From the NCBI GenBank assembly GCA_947044365.1, contig OX345649.1, positions 2,226,430 to 2,290,429 on the forward strand: DNA of 64,000 nt, read 5' to 3'. Shown here in pieces: positions 50,075 through 58,507 of this stretch; the first letter of the stretch is position 1; each line of letters opens with the position of its first letter. The stretch is from Petrosia ficiformis (Eukaryota > Porifera > Demospongiae > Haplosclerida > Petrosiidae). A program made the position numbers and the translations under genes. The notes under the pieces were generated by a model. It saw only the letters and a list, made by a program, of their open reading frames with translations. It was not told the origin of the DNA and did not search any database.

Positions 50075-51207
50075 ATTATATAGATTATAAACATTTGCTA
50101 CAAACTACAATAATGCTTATCGTTATTGTATCGAGATTAAGTGGAATACACATCTTTACGTATAAATTTGGAGCATCTATCATTACATATACAGGAAGGC
50201 AATGCTTTGCTTGTAATAAATATAATTAATATGAATTATTTAGCTCATAGCTTTACAAGGAATACTCACCTCTTCCCAGAGACTGCGCCATCATTTTTCC
50301 CTTGTGGTATATCTAATTCCACACCAACCCACATACCCTTGGCAAAATGAGTGATTCCAATGTACCGTAGAGTTCCCTCCTTGTTTCCATTAACAATGAT
50401 ACGATCACCAGGATGTAATTGTTCGGCTTTAGCTTTCAATTCTTCAGCACTTAGTTGAGGTCTTGGCATGGCATAATCATTTTGTGAGGATTGCTTTTTG
50501 TTTAGAGGAGAAATATTTGTATCTTGTCTCTGCATTAATGTTAATTTAGCAGCTCTAGTGAAAACTCCATGATTCGATGGACATTCAAAATATCGTATTC
50601 CTGCCACTGATCCATCATTCTTCCCTTCTGGAGTACCCAATGTAATACCAATCCAAATACCTTTTGCAAACTGCGTAGGCCCTACAAATGCTACCATCCC
50701 AGGTTTTTTGCCATCAATCAGCACCTGGTCACCAATACGATAGTCTTCACCTTCTTGAGACGGAGAAGGTAATACACTTAGCAATGGTTTTGCCAATGGT
50801 GTACGATGTGCAGACATTGAAATTGATGACTGTTGTATTAAAACTAGTTTCTCAGGTTTTGCAAAAAGACCACAATTAGGTTTACATTGGAAGTAAGAAA
50901 TGCCATTTACACTGCCATTGTTTTTCCCCTCAGCAGTATCTAATACTACACCAGCCCAAACACCGCGTGCAAATTGAGTAGGACCTAGAAAAGCAATAGT
51001 ACCTTGTTTGACACCACCAATAAGCACACGATCTCCACACTCAAAGGAAATAGATGACTCACTATCTACAGCCTCTTTTGGTTGTGGTGGTTTTCTTTGA
51101 GTACCTGAACTGCTACTTGTTTGTACATTAGTAGAAGGATGAACAAGACCTGAAGAAGTTGGCCGAATTAAACGACTTGAACTAGGAGCCTTGAGACGAC
51201 TGGACAT
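31874..51207 (-). CDS. CLIP1-like: CLIP-170-like CAP-Gly linker protein, 21 coding exons
   Basis: Microtubule plus-end tracking protein. Exons (minus strand): 51207-50270, 46517-46441, 46292-46153, 46027-45849, 45405-45257, 45107-44990, 44929-44848, 44652-44495, 44283-44049, 39000-38884, 38710-38615, 38170-37968, 36106-35989, 35911-35855, 35015-34935, 34742-34715, 34460-34393, 33622-33528, 32868-32678, 32343-32306, 31882-31874. All have GT donors and AG acceptors, and the phases join without a stop, giving 3177 nt or about 1058 residues. Domains: three CAP-Gly, a serine-rich basic segment, a coiled coil of roughly 600 residues, two zinc knuckles and a C-terminal Tyr. Human CLIP1 is about 1400 residues, so the rod is shorter. 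The exon 12 acceptor (TGAG) is weak and could be misplaced. Exon 21 is only three codons, chosen for phase and for a CLIP-like aromatic end. The whole-gene call is firm; individual borders vary. Confidence 0.9.
33528..46027 (-). CDS. CLIP1-like: CLIP exons 4-18: coiled-coil rod
   Basis: Fifteen short exons encode Glu/Gln/Lys/Leu-rich heptad sequence, for example LQSSLDQSEQDKMKLSEQV, ERDQALKQCESLMK and LEEQVQQLTQLLEQVQ. Such rods dimerise CLIPs and allow head-to-tail autoinhibition. Exon sizes are 28 to 235 nt. Exon 16 (28 nt) encodes QQNPGGGVD and is a likely alternative exon. Intron 9 (39001-44048) is the longest and is filled with transposable elements, so an unseen exon there cannot be excluded, although the phase needs none. 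Confidence 0.82.
36158..36549. mobile_element. MITE in CLIP intron 12
   Basis: TTGCACCTATG at the left is mirrored by ATAGGTGCAA at the right (36540-36549). The inside is rich in TTGCCTATATG phrases read in both directions. It is non-coding. Confidence 0.6.
36700..37960. other. Remainder of CLIP intron 12
   Basis: Apart from TA-rich tracts near 36700-36725, two ORFs (37179-37376 minus, 37392-37679 plus) occur without family signature. I see no exon that the CLIP phase requires. Confidence 0.4.
39091..39588. mobile_element. CAGACTTGGGTCAAATAC MITE in CLIP intron 9
   Basis: Exact inverted ends CAGACTTGGGTCAAATAC (39091 and 39588), flanked by ACATATAT and ATATATAT (seven of eight), as for hAT. 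The interior is ATTTGTATTTG-rich. Confidence 0.8.
39589..39882. repeat. TA tract and palindromic repeats
   Basis: A (TA)n run at 39589-39616. ACCTATTAGCATACTATATA with eight further matching bases occurs at both 39059-39086 and 39829-39856, a 28-bp direct repeat around the MITE and TA tract. Confidence 0.6.
39883..40383 (+). mobile_element. 3' end of a Ty3/gypsy element with its LTR
   Basis: 39883-40077 encodes the pol C-terminus (LRRHIDHLRIR, RRSVRDRHKPNWY). A probable LTR follows directly at 40079-40383 (TGTGGAGGAAATG to TTAGTTACGACA) with an AATAAA signal near 40328. No body or 5' LTR remains. Confidence 0.7.
40828..41312 (+). mobile_element. Second CAGACTTGG MITE, with a hAT transposase relic
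   Basis: The ends resemble 39091-39588, but this copy still holds an open stretch, 40969-41115, encoding SSSLVEEIFSIAGKVFRP and onward. That is the C-terminal dimerisation motif of hAT transposases. This ties the CAAATAC MITE family to a hAT parent. Confidence 0.7.
41466..43672 (+). mobile_element. hAT transposon (hAT-3) in CLIP intron 9
   Basis: Left end AGCTGGGCAATAGTA (41467) and inverted right end GAGCTGGGCGATAGTGC. CTATCGCGATA-type words recur inside both ends. I could not find a matching 8-bp duplication, so it is older than hAT-1. Confidence 0.78.
41663..43448 (+). pseudogene. hAT-3 transposase, broken
   Basis: BED finger at 41663-41908 (SAVWKHFGFPS, CRLCL, HLKEHH), then a stop. The catalytic region is open at 42012-42911 (TSDIWTSRANHAYT, TTDNGKNISAAV, CFSHTLQLGVEKVL, ATRWNSAFYM). 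A frame change follows. The dimerisation domain is read at about 43290-43448 (IPATSVPCERVFSIAGHV, ending NMLVFLAENLA and stop). Several frameshifts and stops make it inactive. It lies in sense opposite to CLIP. Confidence 0.82.
45143..45214 (+). tRNA. tRNA-Ala(TGC): tRNA-Ala (anticodon UGC)
   Basis: 72 bases fold into a full cloverleaf: acceptor GGGGATG with CATCTCC (one G-T), D stem GCTC/GAGC with GG in the loop, anticodon stem TCCGC/GCGGA with loop TTTGCAT (TGC at 45175-45177), T stem CGGGG/CCCCG, discriminator A. A box TAGCTCAGCGG is canonical. The B box is GGATCGATCCC instead of GGTTCGANNCC, so position 54 is A where T is nearly invariant. No intron and no encoded CCA. It lies antisense inside the 149-bp intron 5 of the CLIP gene. 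It may be functional or just starting to decay. Confidence 0.92.
45221..45231 (+). terminator. Pol III terminator of the tRNA-Ala gene
   Basis: A run of eleven T residues begins six bases after the discriminator. Confidence 0.85.
46153..46517 (-). CDS. CLIP1-like: CLIP exons 2-3: end of CAP-Gly 3 and serine-rich segment
   Basis: Exon 2 (46441-46517) completes the third CAP-Gly. Exon 3 (46153-46292) encodes the GRKVSGSSVSSVSSLSSLG stretch. Comparable Ser-rich regions after the last CAP-Gly of CLIP-170 are phosphorylated and regulate microtubule binding; that role is inferred here. Confidence 0.88.
46921..47165 (+). repeat. Dispersed repeat matching the hAT-1 insertion context (empty site)
   Basis: ATTGACCGAGCCCCCTGGAA then TGACGCAACTTCC parallels 11711-11730 joined to 14321-14333 without the hAT insert. 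The match continues through ACACAAACATAT and GGAAAGCAATTA..GGGATGGC to about 47150. Confidence 0.8.
47200..47525 (+). pseudogene. Possible 5' fragment of another hAT-like element
   Basis: ATATCGATATTTATGC-type words resemble hAT subterminal repeats. An ATG at 47354 opens about 56 codons (MADSRDSECSLFSGSD) before a stop. No finger or catalytic motif remains, so this is tentative. Confidence 0.25.
47641..48420. mobile_element. Long-TIR element (family F1) in CLIP intron 1
   Basis: Arms 47641-47728 and 48319-48420 are inverted copies (GATGTAGGGATGTCAAAAC and onward). The core is occupied by a second element. It is non-coding. Confidence 0.75.
47743..48283. mobile_element. GTCTCGCGA MITE, copy 2, nested in F1
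   Basis: Ends GTCTCGCGAACC and inverted GTCTCACGAGC. Internal blocks such as TGAGATCGGACGGCGGGGAG and TCCCAGCTAAGGCATTT match 5753-6301. Confidence 0.75.
48446..49260. other. CLIP intron 1, no confident feature
   Basis: CATGCTGCGGTAGGCAAGGGGTTACA near 48711 resembles short dispersed fragments at 3615 and 43810. Small ORFs here carry no signature. Confidence 0.4.
49289..49790. repeat. Cluster of direct repeats and hairpins in CLIP intron 1
   Basis: TCCCGATACGGTGAAACATC at 49290 and TCCCGATACGGCAAAACATC at 49608 start two direct copies. Between them, 49522-49541 and 49556-49575 form a perfect 20-bp stem (ATATCAGATATATAATCACC) with a 14-base loop. Confidence 0.6.
50013..50071. repeat. TA microsatellite
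   Basis: Nearly pure TA dinucleotides about 200 bp downstream of CLIP exon 1 in the intron. Confidence 0.85.
50270..51207 (-). CDS. CLIP1-like: CLIP exon 1: start codon and three CAP-Gly domains
   Basis: The ATG at 51207 is the first in frame. After about 50 Ser/Thr/Pro-rich residues come CAP-Gly 1 (about 54-125, GKNNG), CAP-Gly 2 (about 156-225, GKNDG) and most of CAP-Gly 3 (from about 264, GKNDG), which finishes in exon 2 (YFQCDPLHGLFAP). Each holds the GPTQFA-G-W or ITHFA-G-W signature and the GKN-G motif that binds EEY/F tails of alpha-tubulin and EB proteins. Vertebrate CLIP1 and CLIP2 have two such domains. CLIP4 has three, but without this coiled coil and zinc-knuckle tail as far as I know. 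Linkers are basic and Ser-rich, typical microtubule-binding spacers. Confidence 0.95.
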
Positions 51208-52440
51208 TTTATCAACCCCAATTAATTAGAGGTGGGTATTCCACGCCCATGCATTATAGACACGTACACCTGGCAGGCCGCCGCGAGGCAGGAGGTTCAG
51301 CAACCAAGTGTATTATAGCGCCACGCAGTTAATTATTGCATGGCCGGTCATTTTTTGGGGGGCCATCCCTATATACATATGTACATAGCACTTACAGTTT
51401 CTTAACCCGGGGGCTTTTGAAAAAATAATGAATTAATTTTAATAATAATTCCAACCACACCTACCATGGATGTAATATATACTGATTGCGAGGTGTGACT
51501 CAGCATCTCATTAAAAATCAAAACCTTCGTTGCAACTGAATACAAGCAATTTGCAACTTTCTCCAACTTCTGGAGCAATCTAACACTCACCTCAACCTTG
51601 CTTACCAATTACTGCAAGCACAGCATCCACTCAAGTCTGCACGCGAACGCTATTTGTCACTTATTCTCCCAACATCCCTTTCTCTCTCGCTAGAACCAGC
51701 TAGAAACCAAGTCTATACATCACACATACATCAACATCCCGTTCCACTCTCCTTTCACTTTTTTTTAAGTACCCTAAGCTAACTTCAAAGTAACATCAAA
51801 GGGCGGACACTTGAATCAAAGCCCCGCTAGACCACATCCAACAAAGCGTGGGCGTTTTGAACAATAGAATGCCGACATGCCGCCACCACATTGGTATACT
51901 CTCGTAATCTACAGTAATTTGGGGTGTGGTGCATCCAAGACCCAGTCATTGCAGTGAAATTTAGTAATGTAATAAGTAGGTGTGGTACTTCCTATCTGAC
52001 AGGATGTTGTAAAATTACAACACTAAAAAACTGAAAGTGATAGACAGTACTACCGACAATGTATAATTGGGGCGAAGCCCCACACTAGTCGAGAATCTTG
52101 CTTGATTGATTGCTTGCTTGCGTACGTACGTCTTTTTCTCCCGCGGGGACCACTTGGCCCCAGGCGGGGTGAAATAGCTTTAACTAATTAATAGGCGTGT
52201 ACTACTTCGCCCCCACAATGTTTTACATTCATCTAGTTATAATGACTACGGTACTAGCACTAAACAGTCCAACCGCCAGCGTGCGTAGGCGTAATTGCAT
52301 CACGTGCAAATCTTTTTAATTGCCAGATCTGCAAACTTGTACAAAAGCATGGAAAGGCTGTTTTTAGATGTTATTTCAGCTGCAAGCTTACCACAACAAT
52401 CAGTTTTGACTGGATATTTTGCAGCTGCATTATCACTAGC
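51208..52440. other. Upstream region of the CLIP gene
   Basis: The 5' untranslated region and promoter should lie here, but no start site, TATA box or untranslated exon is evident. GCCGGTCATTTTTTGGGGGG near 51342 resembles the end of the 2.9-10.4 kb composite family. GGGGCGAAGCCCC at about 52070 is a short palindrome. Confidence 0.35.
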
Positions 52441-52545
52441 AATTAGAGGTGGGCGATACCAGATATTTCATTTCGATACCGATACCGAGTAGTTTTTGGA
52501 TTGGTATCGACGGTATCGAGTACTTTAACGAGTACTGTCCAAGTG
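52441..52545. repeat. hAT-like element end
   Basis: ATTAGAGGTGGGCGATACC followed by repeated GATACCGATACCGAG and GGTATCG words is the layout of a hAT terminus. No matching right end with a target duplication was identified. Confidence 0.45.
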
Positions 52546-52863
52546 CGCATGCGATGATGATGTGAAACTATAGCTATACCAGAAAAACCTTTATTGGAAG
52601 CTTGTTGCATCAAAGCGTAAGAGTGGTAAGATTGTTTTATACATTTGTATTAATTGGGCCCAATTCATTCTGCGTTAAGATATTGCAATACTATAAGTAT
52701 TTTCTATTGCTATGAGTAGTGCTACATATGTAGTTAAAAACTAGTTGGGGCAAAATGAATTATTAACAGTTACATTATAAATAAACATCATACAGCTAAA
52801 TACATCAATAACATTTAAAGCTCTTCCATTTATACAACTTGATTTCATCGTAGGAAATCAAAC

Positions 52864-54162
52864 ATGCCTAAGAAGCATCTAACAATCCATACTGGACAAT
52901 CGTGTGGTCCTTGTGCCTTGTGTGGTCATACTTCACCAGCATCCAAACCATATTATGTTCATCCTATTTGTTGGACAGAAGATATAAGAAAGAGAGTAGA
53001 AGAAAGAAGTAGTGAAACATTGAAGGATACAAGTTGTATATGTCAGGCATGCAATAAGGACATAATCAGAAATATAAATGCTGAAAATTACATACTGAGG
53101 TGGAGTTCAAGTAGTACATTACAATGCATTGTAAGTAAATGCAGTAACACATCACGAAATGCAAACATTATTAAAACAGCAATGGCAACCACAGGGGAAG
53201 TGGAAACATTGCTTCAGTGTTCGTTAAAGGCTGGCATAGAATATGTAACACTTTGTACATCACAATACAAGGAGCTACATCGCACTCTTAGAGCTGACAT
53301 TTATGACATATACGATAAGTGCAGCTCATGCAATATAACGTTAAAACATACAATTGACAAGATTAGGCACCCCTCAAATGCTACAGCAATAAATAAGTAT
53401 TATCTTGACAGAGGTATTGAAATGTCTTACAATGATGAGAGCAAATTATGCAACAAATGCTATACAATTCAGTTAGACATTATTCGCAATGTTGAGCCAG
53501 CAAGTGAAGATAGCATGCTCAGTACACTATTGCAAAGAATCAGTGAAAAAGCGCCTGTTGAAAAAGAATCAAACAGCATTGATCATGCATTACTAGAAGT
53601 AACAAGCTTAGTAGGACATTTTTTATTGAATCGAGTAGGAATATTATTACCAGAAGCTTATCAAGAATTTGTGAATGCTGCCCTGAGACATGCAGACAAT
53701 GCTACCGATATAGAAGAAATAAAGGCAATGCTACCAAAGAGATGTTTTTTGAACAGACTTTTGAATTTTTTCGGGGAACACATAAAGTTCAACTGTAAAA
53801 TTAGATCTATTGGCATGCTAATATATCGCCAAGGAGCGGATCTACTTACAGTGTTGTCAAAAACACCACATGCATTTAGACGCAAAGGTGTATCACTATT
53901 TGATAAATGCATTAATATGAAGAATGTAGATGAGAAACCAGAAAATGAAATTGATGAAGTAGACTATATACATGTAAGTATTCGTAATGTTTGTACAGTG
54001 ATGAATACCAAAATCAGGCAACAGGCAAAAAGTATTATGCAGATGCAATGTACTGAACCACTAGATATGACTACATTTAATATAAATAACATGATAAGTA
54101 AAATTGATCCAGCATTGTTTAAAATGGTAGTCTTATTAACACAAAGACTGAGGGGAGTATAG
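52864..54162 (+). pseudogene. Unclassified cysteine-rich ORF, 5' part, interrupted by gypsy-2
   Basis: 432 codons from an ATG. The N-terminus has CALCGHTSP, CICQACNKD near residue 60, then KCSSC near 150 and LCNKC near 197: several paired cysteines suggesting zinc binding. The middle is helical and charged. I believe similar predicted proteins occur in many copies in sponge and cnidarian genomes, but I cannot name the family. The ORF ends at 54162 near a GGGG run. In another frame, coding sense resumes at about 54170 (NLTQKRKTQC), runs up to the gypsy-2 target site, and continues at 58508. So the gene has one frameshift plus the insertion. A transposase-like or selfish-gene origin is inferred from repetition and decay. 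Confidence 0.5.
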
Positions 54163-54216
54163 ACAAGATGCCAATACCATCTTAGCCAACCTTACACAAA
54201 AACGAAAAACACAATG

Positions 54217-54348
54217 TGTGATGACTTTACGAACTGTCACCCAGATTAATGTGGATAACACAGAGAAGACTATTATAACAATAAAGGATATACAGATACA
54301 CAGCATGCTACTGAGCATGCTCAGAACATAAACATATTCATTACTACA
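54217..54348 (-). repeat. gypsy-2 3' LTR
   Basis: Contains CAGCATGCTACTGAGCATGC, a short palindrome, and keeps nine bases (TATTCATTA) that the other LTR lacks. Confidence 0.9.
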
Positions 54349-54350
54349 CA

Positions 54351-54362
54351 TCCTCCCCCCTT
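54351..54362 (-). promoter_or_regulatory. gypsy-2 polypurine tract
   Basis: Read on the minus strand, AAGGGGGGAGGA adjoins the 3' LTR. Confidence 0.75.
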
Positions 54363-54419
54363 ACAAAAAAAAAAAAATTATCAACACATTTACTATTACT
54401 GTTAGTCCTGTTATTAGAA

Positions 54420-55735
54420 TCAATGAGATAAATAAGGGTGGGATCTTTCAGGTGGGTACCGTACTCTTTGAGGATAACGACGGACAGAACTATTGTCATT
54501 CGTAGTGTTACGATGATCATTTGATTGTTGATTAGTAGACGAATCAGGTGGAACAATGTCAATTGTACTTCTCATAGTTGGGTACTCCCAGTCGTTAGAA
54601 TCAACATCCTGTATCTTTAAATTACATTCCAGTATTTGATCGACATGTCTCTTCCAGACAATAGAATTATCAACTTTCACTAAGTATGTTAAATTACCTT
54701 TCTTTTAAAGTATAATTCCAGGTATCCATTTAGGGTCACTGTTACGATAACTTCGAACCATTACGTTTTGACCAACGATAAAAATTCTTGAACGAGAATG
54801 AGAGTCATGATTATATTTCTGATTTGCTTGTTGATTTAATACATTGCTTTCTTGATTAGGTTTAAGAAGATCTAGTCTTGTACGTAAGGATCGTTTTAGC
54901 ATTAGTTCACAAGGGGGTCTACCTGTAGTAGAATGAGGTATCGAACGATAACGAAGTAGAAAATTAGAGAGAGAATGCTGAGATGATAATCCATCTTGTT
55001 TACCTTTTTTAATTGCATTCTTAAAAGTTTGCACTAATCGTTCAGCCGCTCCATTAGTGGAAGGGTGATAGGGGGCTGATTTAAAATGCCTTATACCATT
55101 ATTTCGTAAAAATGTAGAAAATTCTTCAGAAACAAACTGGGGTCCGTTGTCAGTTACTACTTGCTCAGGTAACCCAAATACAGAGAATATCTGCCTTAAC
55201 ACATCTATAGTTTTTGAACTTGAAGTGGAACTCATTTCCCAAATTTCAGGCCATTTTGAATGTGCATCAAATAGGTTTTACCAAACAAGGGTCCAGCAAA
55301 ATCCACATGTACTCGTTGCCATGGCTTAGCTGGCCAAACCCAGGGGCTCAAGGGAGATGATGGGGGTGAATTCTTAACAGACATGCATGCCTGGCATGAT
55401 TTAGCTAATTTCTCTATGTCCTGATCAATAGCAGGCCACCAAATATATCCTCTTGCTAATTGCTTCATCTTGGTAATGCCAAAATGACTAGTGTGTAATT
55501 CATCTAGGACCTTCCTCCTAAACCTCTGAGGTACAACTACTCTTATTCCCCACATAAGACAATTAGACTGTATTGTTAACTCGTTACATCTATTATAATA
55601 CGGCTTCAATTCTATTGGCACTTCTTTAGGCCATCCATTTATAACATAATTTAGAACTTTGCTGATAAGAATATCATTACGACTAGCTGATTGCAATTGG
55701 GAAAAGGTAACTGGTACAGTGTCAATTTGACACAT
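54420..55735 (-). pseudogene. gypsy-2 integrase region in three frame-shifted pieces
   Basis: Piece 55232-55735 holds the zinc domain (HTSHFGITKMKQLARGYIWW, CQAC) and the first catalytic Asp (HVDFAGPL). Piece 54705-55235 holds the second Asp (TDNGPQF) and the Glu (TNGAAERLVQTFK). Piece 54420-54680 is the basic C-terminus (RRYPQRVRYPPERSHPY). Frame changes lie near 55735, 55270 and 54695, each consistent with a one- or two-base indel. Normal integrase would insert the DNA copy into chromosomes; this one is broken. Confidence 0.85.
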
Positions 55736-57213
55736 ATTAAAATTGTTGAAGCTCCCTCTGAACAGGTTGATTCGTCGTGTACTAATTTTAGGGGTAACCT
55801 AGACAAGGCATCAGCATTACTGTGTGCTTTAGTTGACCTAAAGACAATTTTATAATGATATGCTGACAGTAGTAATGCCCACCTCTGCAACCTAGCAGCA
55901 GTAAGGGAAGGAATGCCAGACTTTGGGCCAAATATGTATGTTAGAGGTTTGTGGTCGGTTATTAAGGTAAATTCCCTACCAATAAGATACTGATTAAACT
56001 TTTTAATGCCAAATATAATGGATAGTCCTTCTTTCTCTATTTGTGAGTAGTTTTTTTCAGCATTTGACAATGACCTAGAGGCGAAGGCTATGGGTTTTTC
56101 ACTACCATCACTATAACGATGAGAAAGGACTGCTCCTAGTCCATATTGAGAGGCGTCAGTTGCTAGTTGAATTGGTAGTGAAGGATCATAATGTGTTAAT
56201 ACTTCAGATGATATTAATTTTTCTCTAGCTAAGTCTACAGCTTCATCACAGGCTAGTGACCACTCCCACTTTGATGAGTGCTTCAAAAGATTATTAAGAG
56301 GTTGTAATATAGAGGCAAGATTTGGTATAAATTTACCATAATAATTAATTAAGCCAAGGTAGGCTCTCAATTCAGTTACATTACTGGGCTTGGGGGCATT
56401 AACAATAGCATCTACTTTATCTTGTTTAACATGTAACCCCTGAGCATCAATCACATGACCTAAATATTCAACGCTATCACACATAAACTTACACTTCTCC
56501 TTTTTGAGTGTTATACCGTGATACTTTAGTCTCCTTAGGACTTCTCCGAGATTTGATATGTGTTCTTGATCGGTTGCTCCTGTTACTAATATGTCGTCAA
56601 TGTAACAAATGGTTCGAGGAATGCCTTGCAATATAATGTCCATTGTCCGTTGAAAAACAGCAGGTGCTGAGGCAATCCCAAACGGAAGTCTGGTATATCT
56701 GTAAAGCCCACGATGTGTATTTATAGTAACTAAATCTTTAGAGTCGTCATCCAATAACATTTGCTGGTATGCCTGGGATAAATCCAATTTGGTAAATTTG
56801 TTTCCACCAGTGACTGCTGTAAATAACTCCTCTGGCTTGGGTAGTGGATATTGGTCAATTTCGAGCAGGGGATTCAAGGTCACTTTGTAGTCTCCGCATA
56901 CACGAATTCCACCATCTTTTTTTGGAACTGGGACAATCGGGGCTGCCCACTCACTATAAATGACAGGTTCTATTATCCCTGCAGATTGAAGTTTATCAAG
57001 TTCTTTTTCAATACCTGGTTTAAGAGCAAAAGGAACTGTACGAGGCCTCCAGAACTTTGGTTTAGCTCCTTCTTTAAGTTTTAACTTTGCTTTATACTGG
57101 GTCATTGTTCCGAGTTTACTACTAAAAACATCACCATACTTCTTAATTAAAGTTTCAACGGGATCTGTAACGAGTGAGGTATGAAACACCTTATGCCAAT
57201 TTAAGTAAGCCAA
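55651..57213 (-). pseudogene. gypsy-2 reverse transcriptase and RNase H ORF
   Basis: About 520 codons in the -1 frame relative to gag, overlapping its end by 13 bases. RT motifs are VPVPKKDGGIRVCGDYK, FTKLDLSQAYQQ, LPFGIASAP and an intact YIDD at about residue 205. RNase H follows (LATDASQYGLGAVLSH, TDHKPLTYIFG). The overlap could mark a gag-pol frameshift site, although a stray indel would look the same. The RT domain itself looks undamaged; the frame is lost only after RNase H near 55735. Confidence 0.88.
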
Positions 57214-58364
57214 TTTCTTCCCATTAAGGCTGGCCCATCACCTTTAACTACTACTAAGGTTAGTGTATCCTTCTGGTCTTCATATGTGACCTGGGCATTA
57301 AACTCCCCAACTACTATCATACTTTCAGAGGTATAGGTTTTAAGTTTTACATTAGATTTATGCAACTGGTACTTCGAAAATTTATCTTGATACTCAACCT
57401 CTGAGATTAATGAGACAGCAGCTCCAGTGTCAACTTCCATTGGTAACACTTCACCACCAATAGTGACAGATACACGAATTGGTTTATTACTTTCTCTGGA
57501 AATCGTGAACAGTGCTACATCTTTAGAATCTGGTATTTCTTCAGGTACTTCCTGTGCTGTTTCTAAATATTTTGTTTTCCCATATTTGTGTGCCATTTTG
57601 GAATTACTGGAGGATCGTGACGATGAGAGTTTAAAATGTCGATTACTAGGTCTGTTATCTTGAAACGTTTTCTTACTCCTACAAACAGACTTAAGATGTC
57701 CTCGTTTACCACAATTATGGCATTCCATATCTTTATACTTACAGAAATTAGCTGTGTGGTTTGATTTGCCACACCTATAACAAGAGATACTCTGACATAC
57801 TTTATTAACTTCATTACTCTGGCCGACAGTGTCATTCTTCATTGCTAAAGCTTGTTTGTCCACAGATTCAATACCTTGGGCTATTTCGACTGCCTTTGCA
57901 AATGTCAGGTCAGTTTCTGCTAGTAGTCTTTTCTGCATGGGCTCTTTCCTCAACCCACAGACAAAACGATCTCTGAGGGCGTCATCCAAATAGTTCTCAA
58001 ACTTGCAATGGGTAGATAATCGTTTCAGTTCAGCCACGAACTCTGCCACCGTTTCTCCTTCTCTCTGATCCCGCTTGTGAAATTGGAACCTTTCGGCAAT
58101 CACCGAGGGTGTGGGGTGAAAATGTTTCTTTAACACGGCTATAATATCTCTTAGGTTCTTTTCACTAGGAACATCAGGCATCATTAGGTCCCTTACCAAG
58201 GAATAGGTCTTTTTACCTATTATGCTCAGAAAGACAGGCACCTTTTTATTCTCTGGTACTTCATTAGCCAGAAAAAACAACTCTACTCTTTCAATATAGA
58301 GCGAAAACGAATCGACAGCAGGATCAAACTCCTGTATATGCCCATATGCTCCTTTGAATGCCAT
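57201..58364 (-). CDS. gypsy-2 gag and protease ORF
   Basis: 387 codons, open throughout. The gag core (FVAELKRLSTHCKFENYLDD, FVCGLRKEPMQKRLL) is followed by two CCHC knuckles (CYRCGKSNHTANFC and CHNCGKRGHLKSVC) near residues 190-225. An aspartic protease with VDTGAAVSLIS lies near residue 310, ending at GRNWL. The ATG overlaps the end of the primer-binding site, leaving a leader of only about 13 bases between LTR and start. Confidence 0.88.
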   Translation of the reverse strand: MAFKGAYGHIQEFDPAVDSFSLYIERVELFFLANEVPENKKVPVFLSIIGKKTYSLVRDLMMPDVPSEKNLRDIIAVLKKHFHPTPSVIAERFQFHKRDQREGETVAEFVAELKRLSTHCKFENYLDDALRDRFVCGLRKEPMQKRLLAETDLTFAKAVEIAQGIESVDKQALAMKNDTVGQSNEVNKVCQSISCYRCGKSNHTANFCKYKDMECHNCGKRGHLKSVCRSKKTFQDNRPSNRHFKLSSSRSSSNSKMAHKYGKTKYLETAQEVPEEIPDSKDVALFTISRESNKPIRVSVTIGGEVLPMEVDTGAAVSLISEVEYQDKFSKYQLHKSNVKLKTYTSESMIVVGEFNAQVTYEDQKDTLTLVVVKGDGPALMGRNWLT

Positions 58365-58376
58365 CCTTCGTCGCCA
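58363..58376 (-). promoter_or_regulatory. gypsy-2 primer-binding site
   Basis: On the minus strand TGGCGACGAAGGAT, one base from the LTR. It shares TGGCGACGA with the gypsy-1 site, so it probably uses the same or a related tRNA-Ser, with one extra A. Confidence 0.7.
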
Positions 58377-58377
58377 A

Positions 58378-58502
58378 TGTGATGACTTTACGAACTGTCA
58401 CCCAGATTAATGTGGATAACACAAAGAGAAGACTATTATAACAATAAAGGATATACAGATACACAGCATGCTACTGAGCATGCTCAGAACATAAACACTA
58501 CA
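58378..58502 (-). repeat. gypsy-2 5' LTR
   Basis: 125-bp partner of 54217-54348. Confidence 0.9.
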
Positions 58503-58507
58503 CAATG

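Larger units (their letters stand above)
54217..58502 (-). mobile_element. Ty3/gypsy LTR retrotransposon (gypsy-2), complete length
   Basis: LTRs of 132 bp (54217-54348) and 125 bp (58378-58502) bound gag and pol on the minus strand. A perfect 5-bp target duplication CAATG lies at 54212-54216 and 58503-58507. The LTRs begin TGTAGT and end ATCACA in element orientation (TG..CA). They differ by a 9-bp gap and a 2-bp insertion. Confidence 0.95.

Noticed and set aside
51402..51608. Minus ORF upstream of CLIP as an N-terminal exon
   Set aside because: CLIP has a good ATG and a typical Ser-rich start at 51207, and this ORF has no homology to CLIP N-termini.
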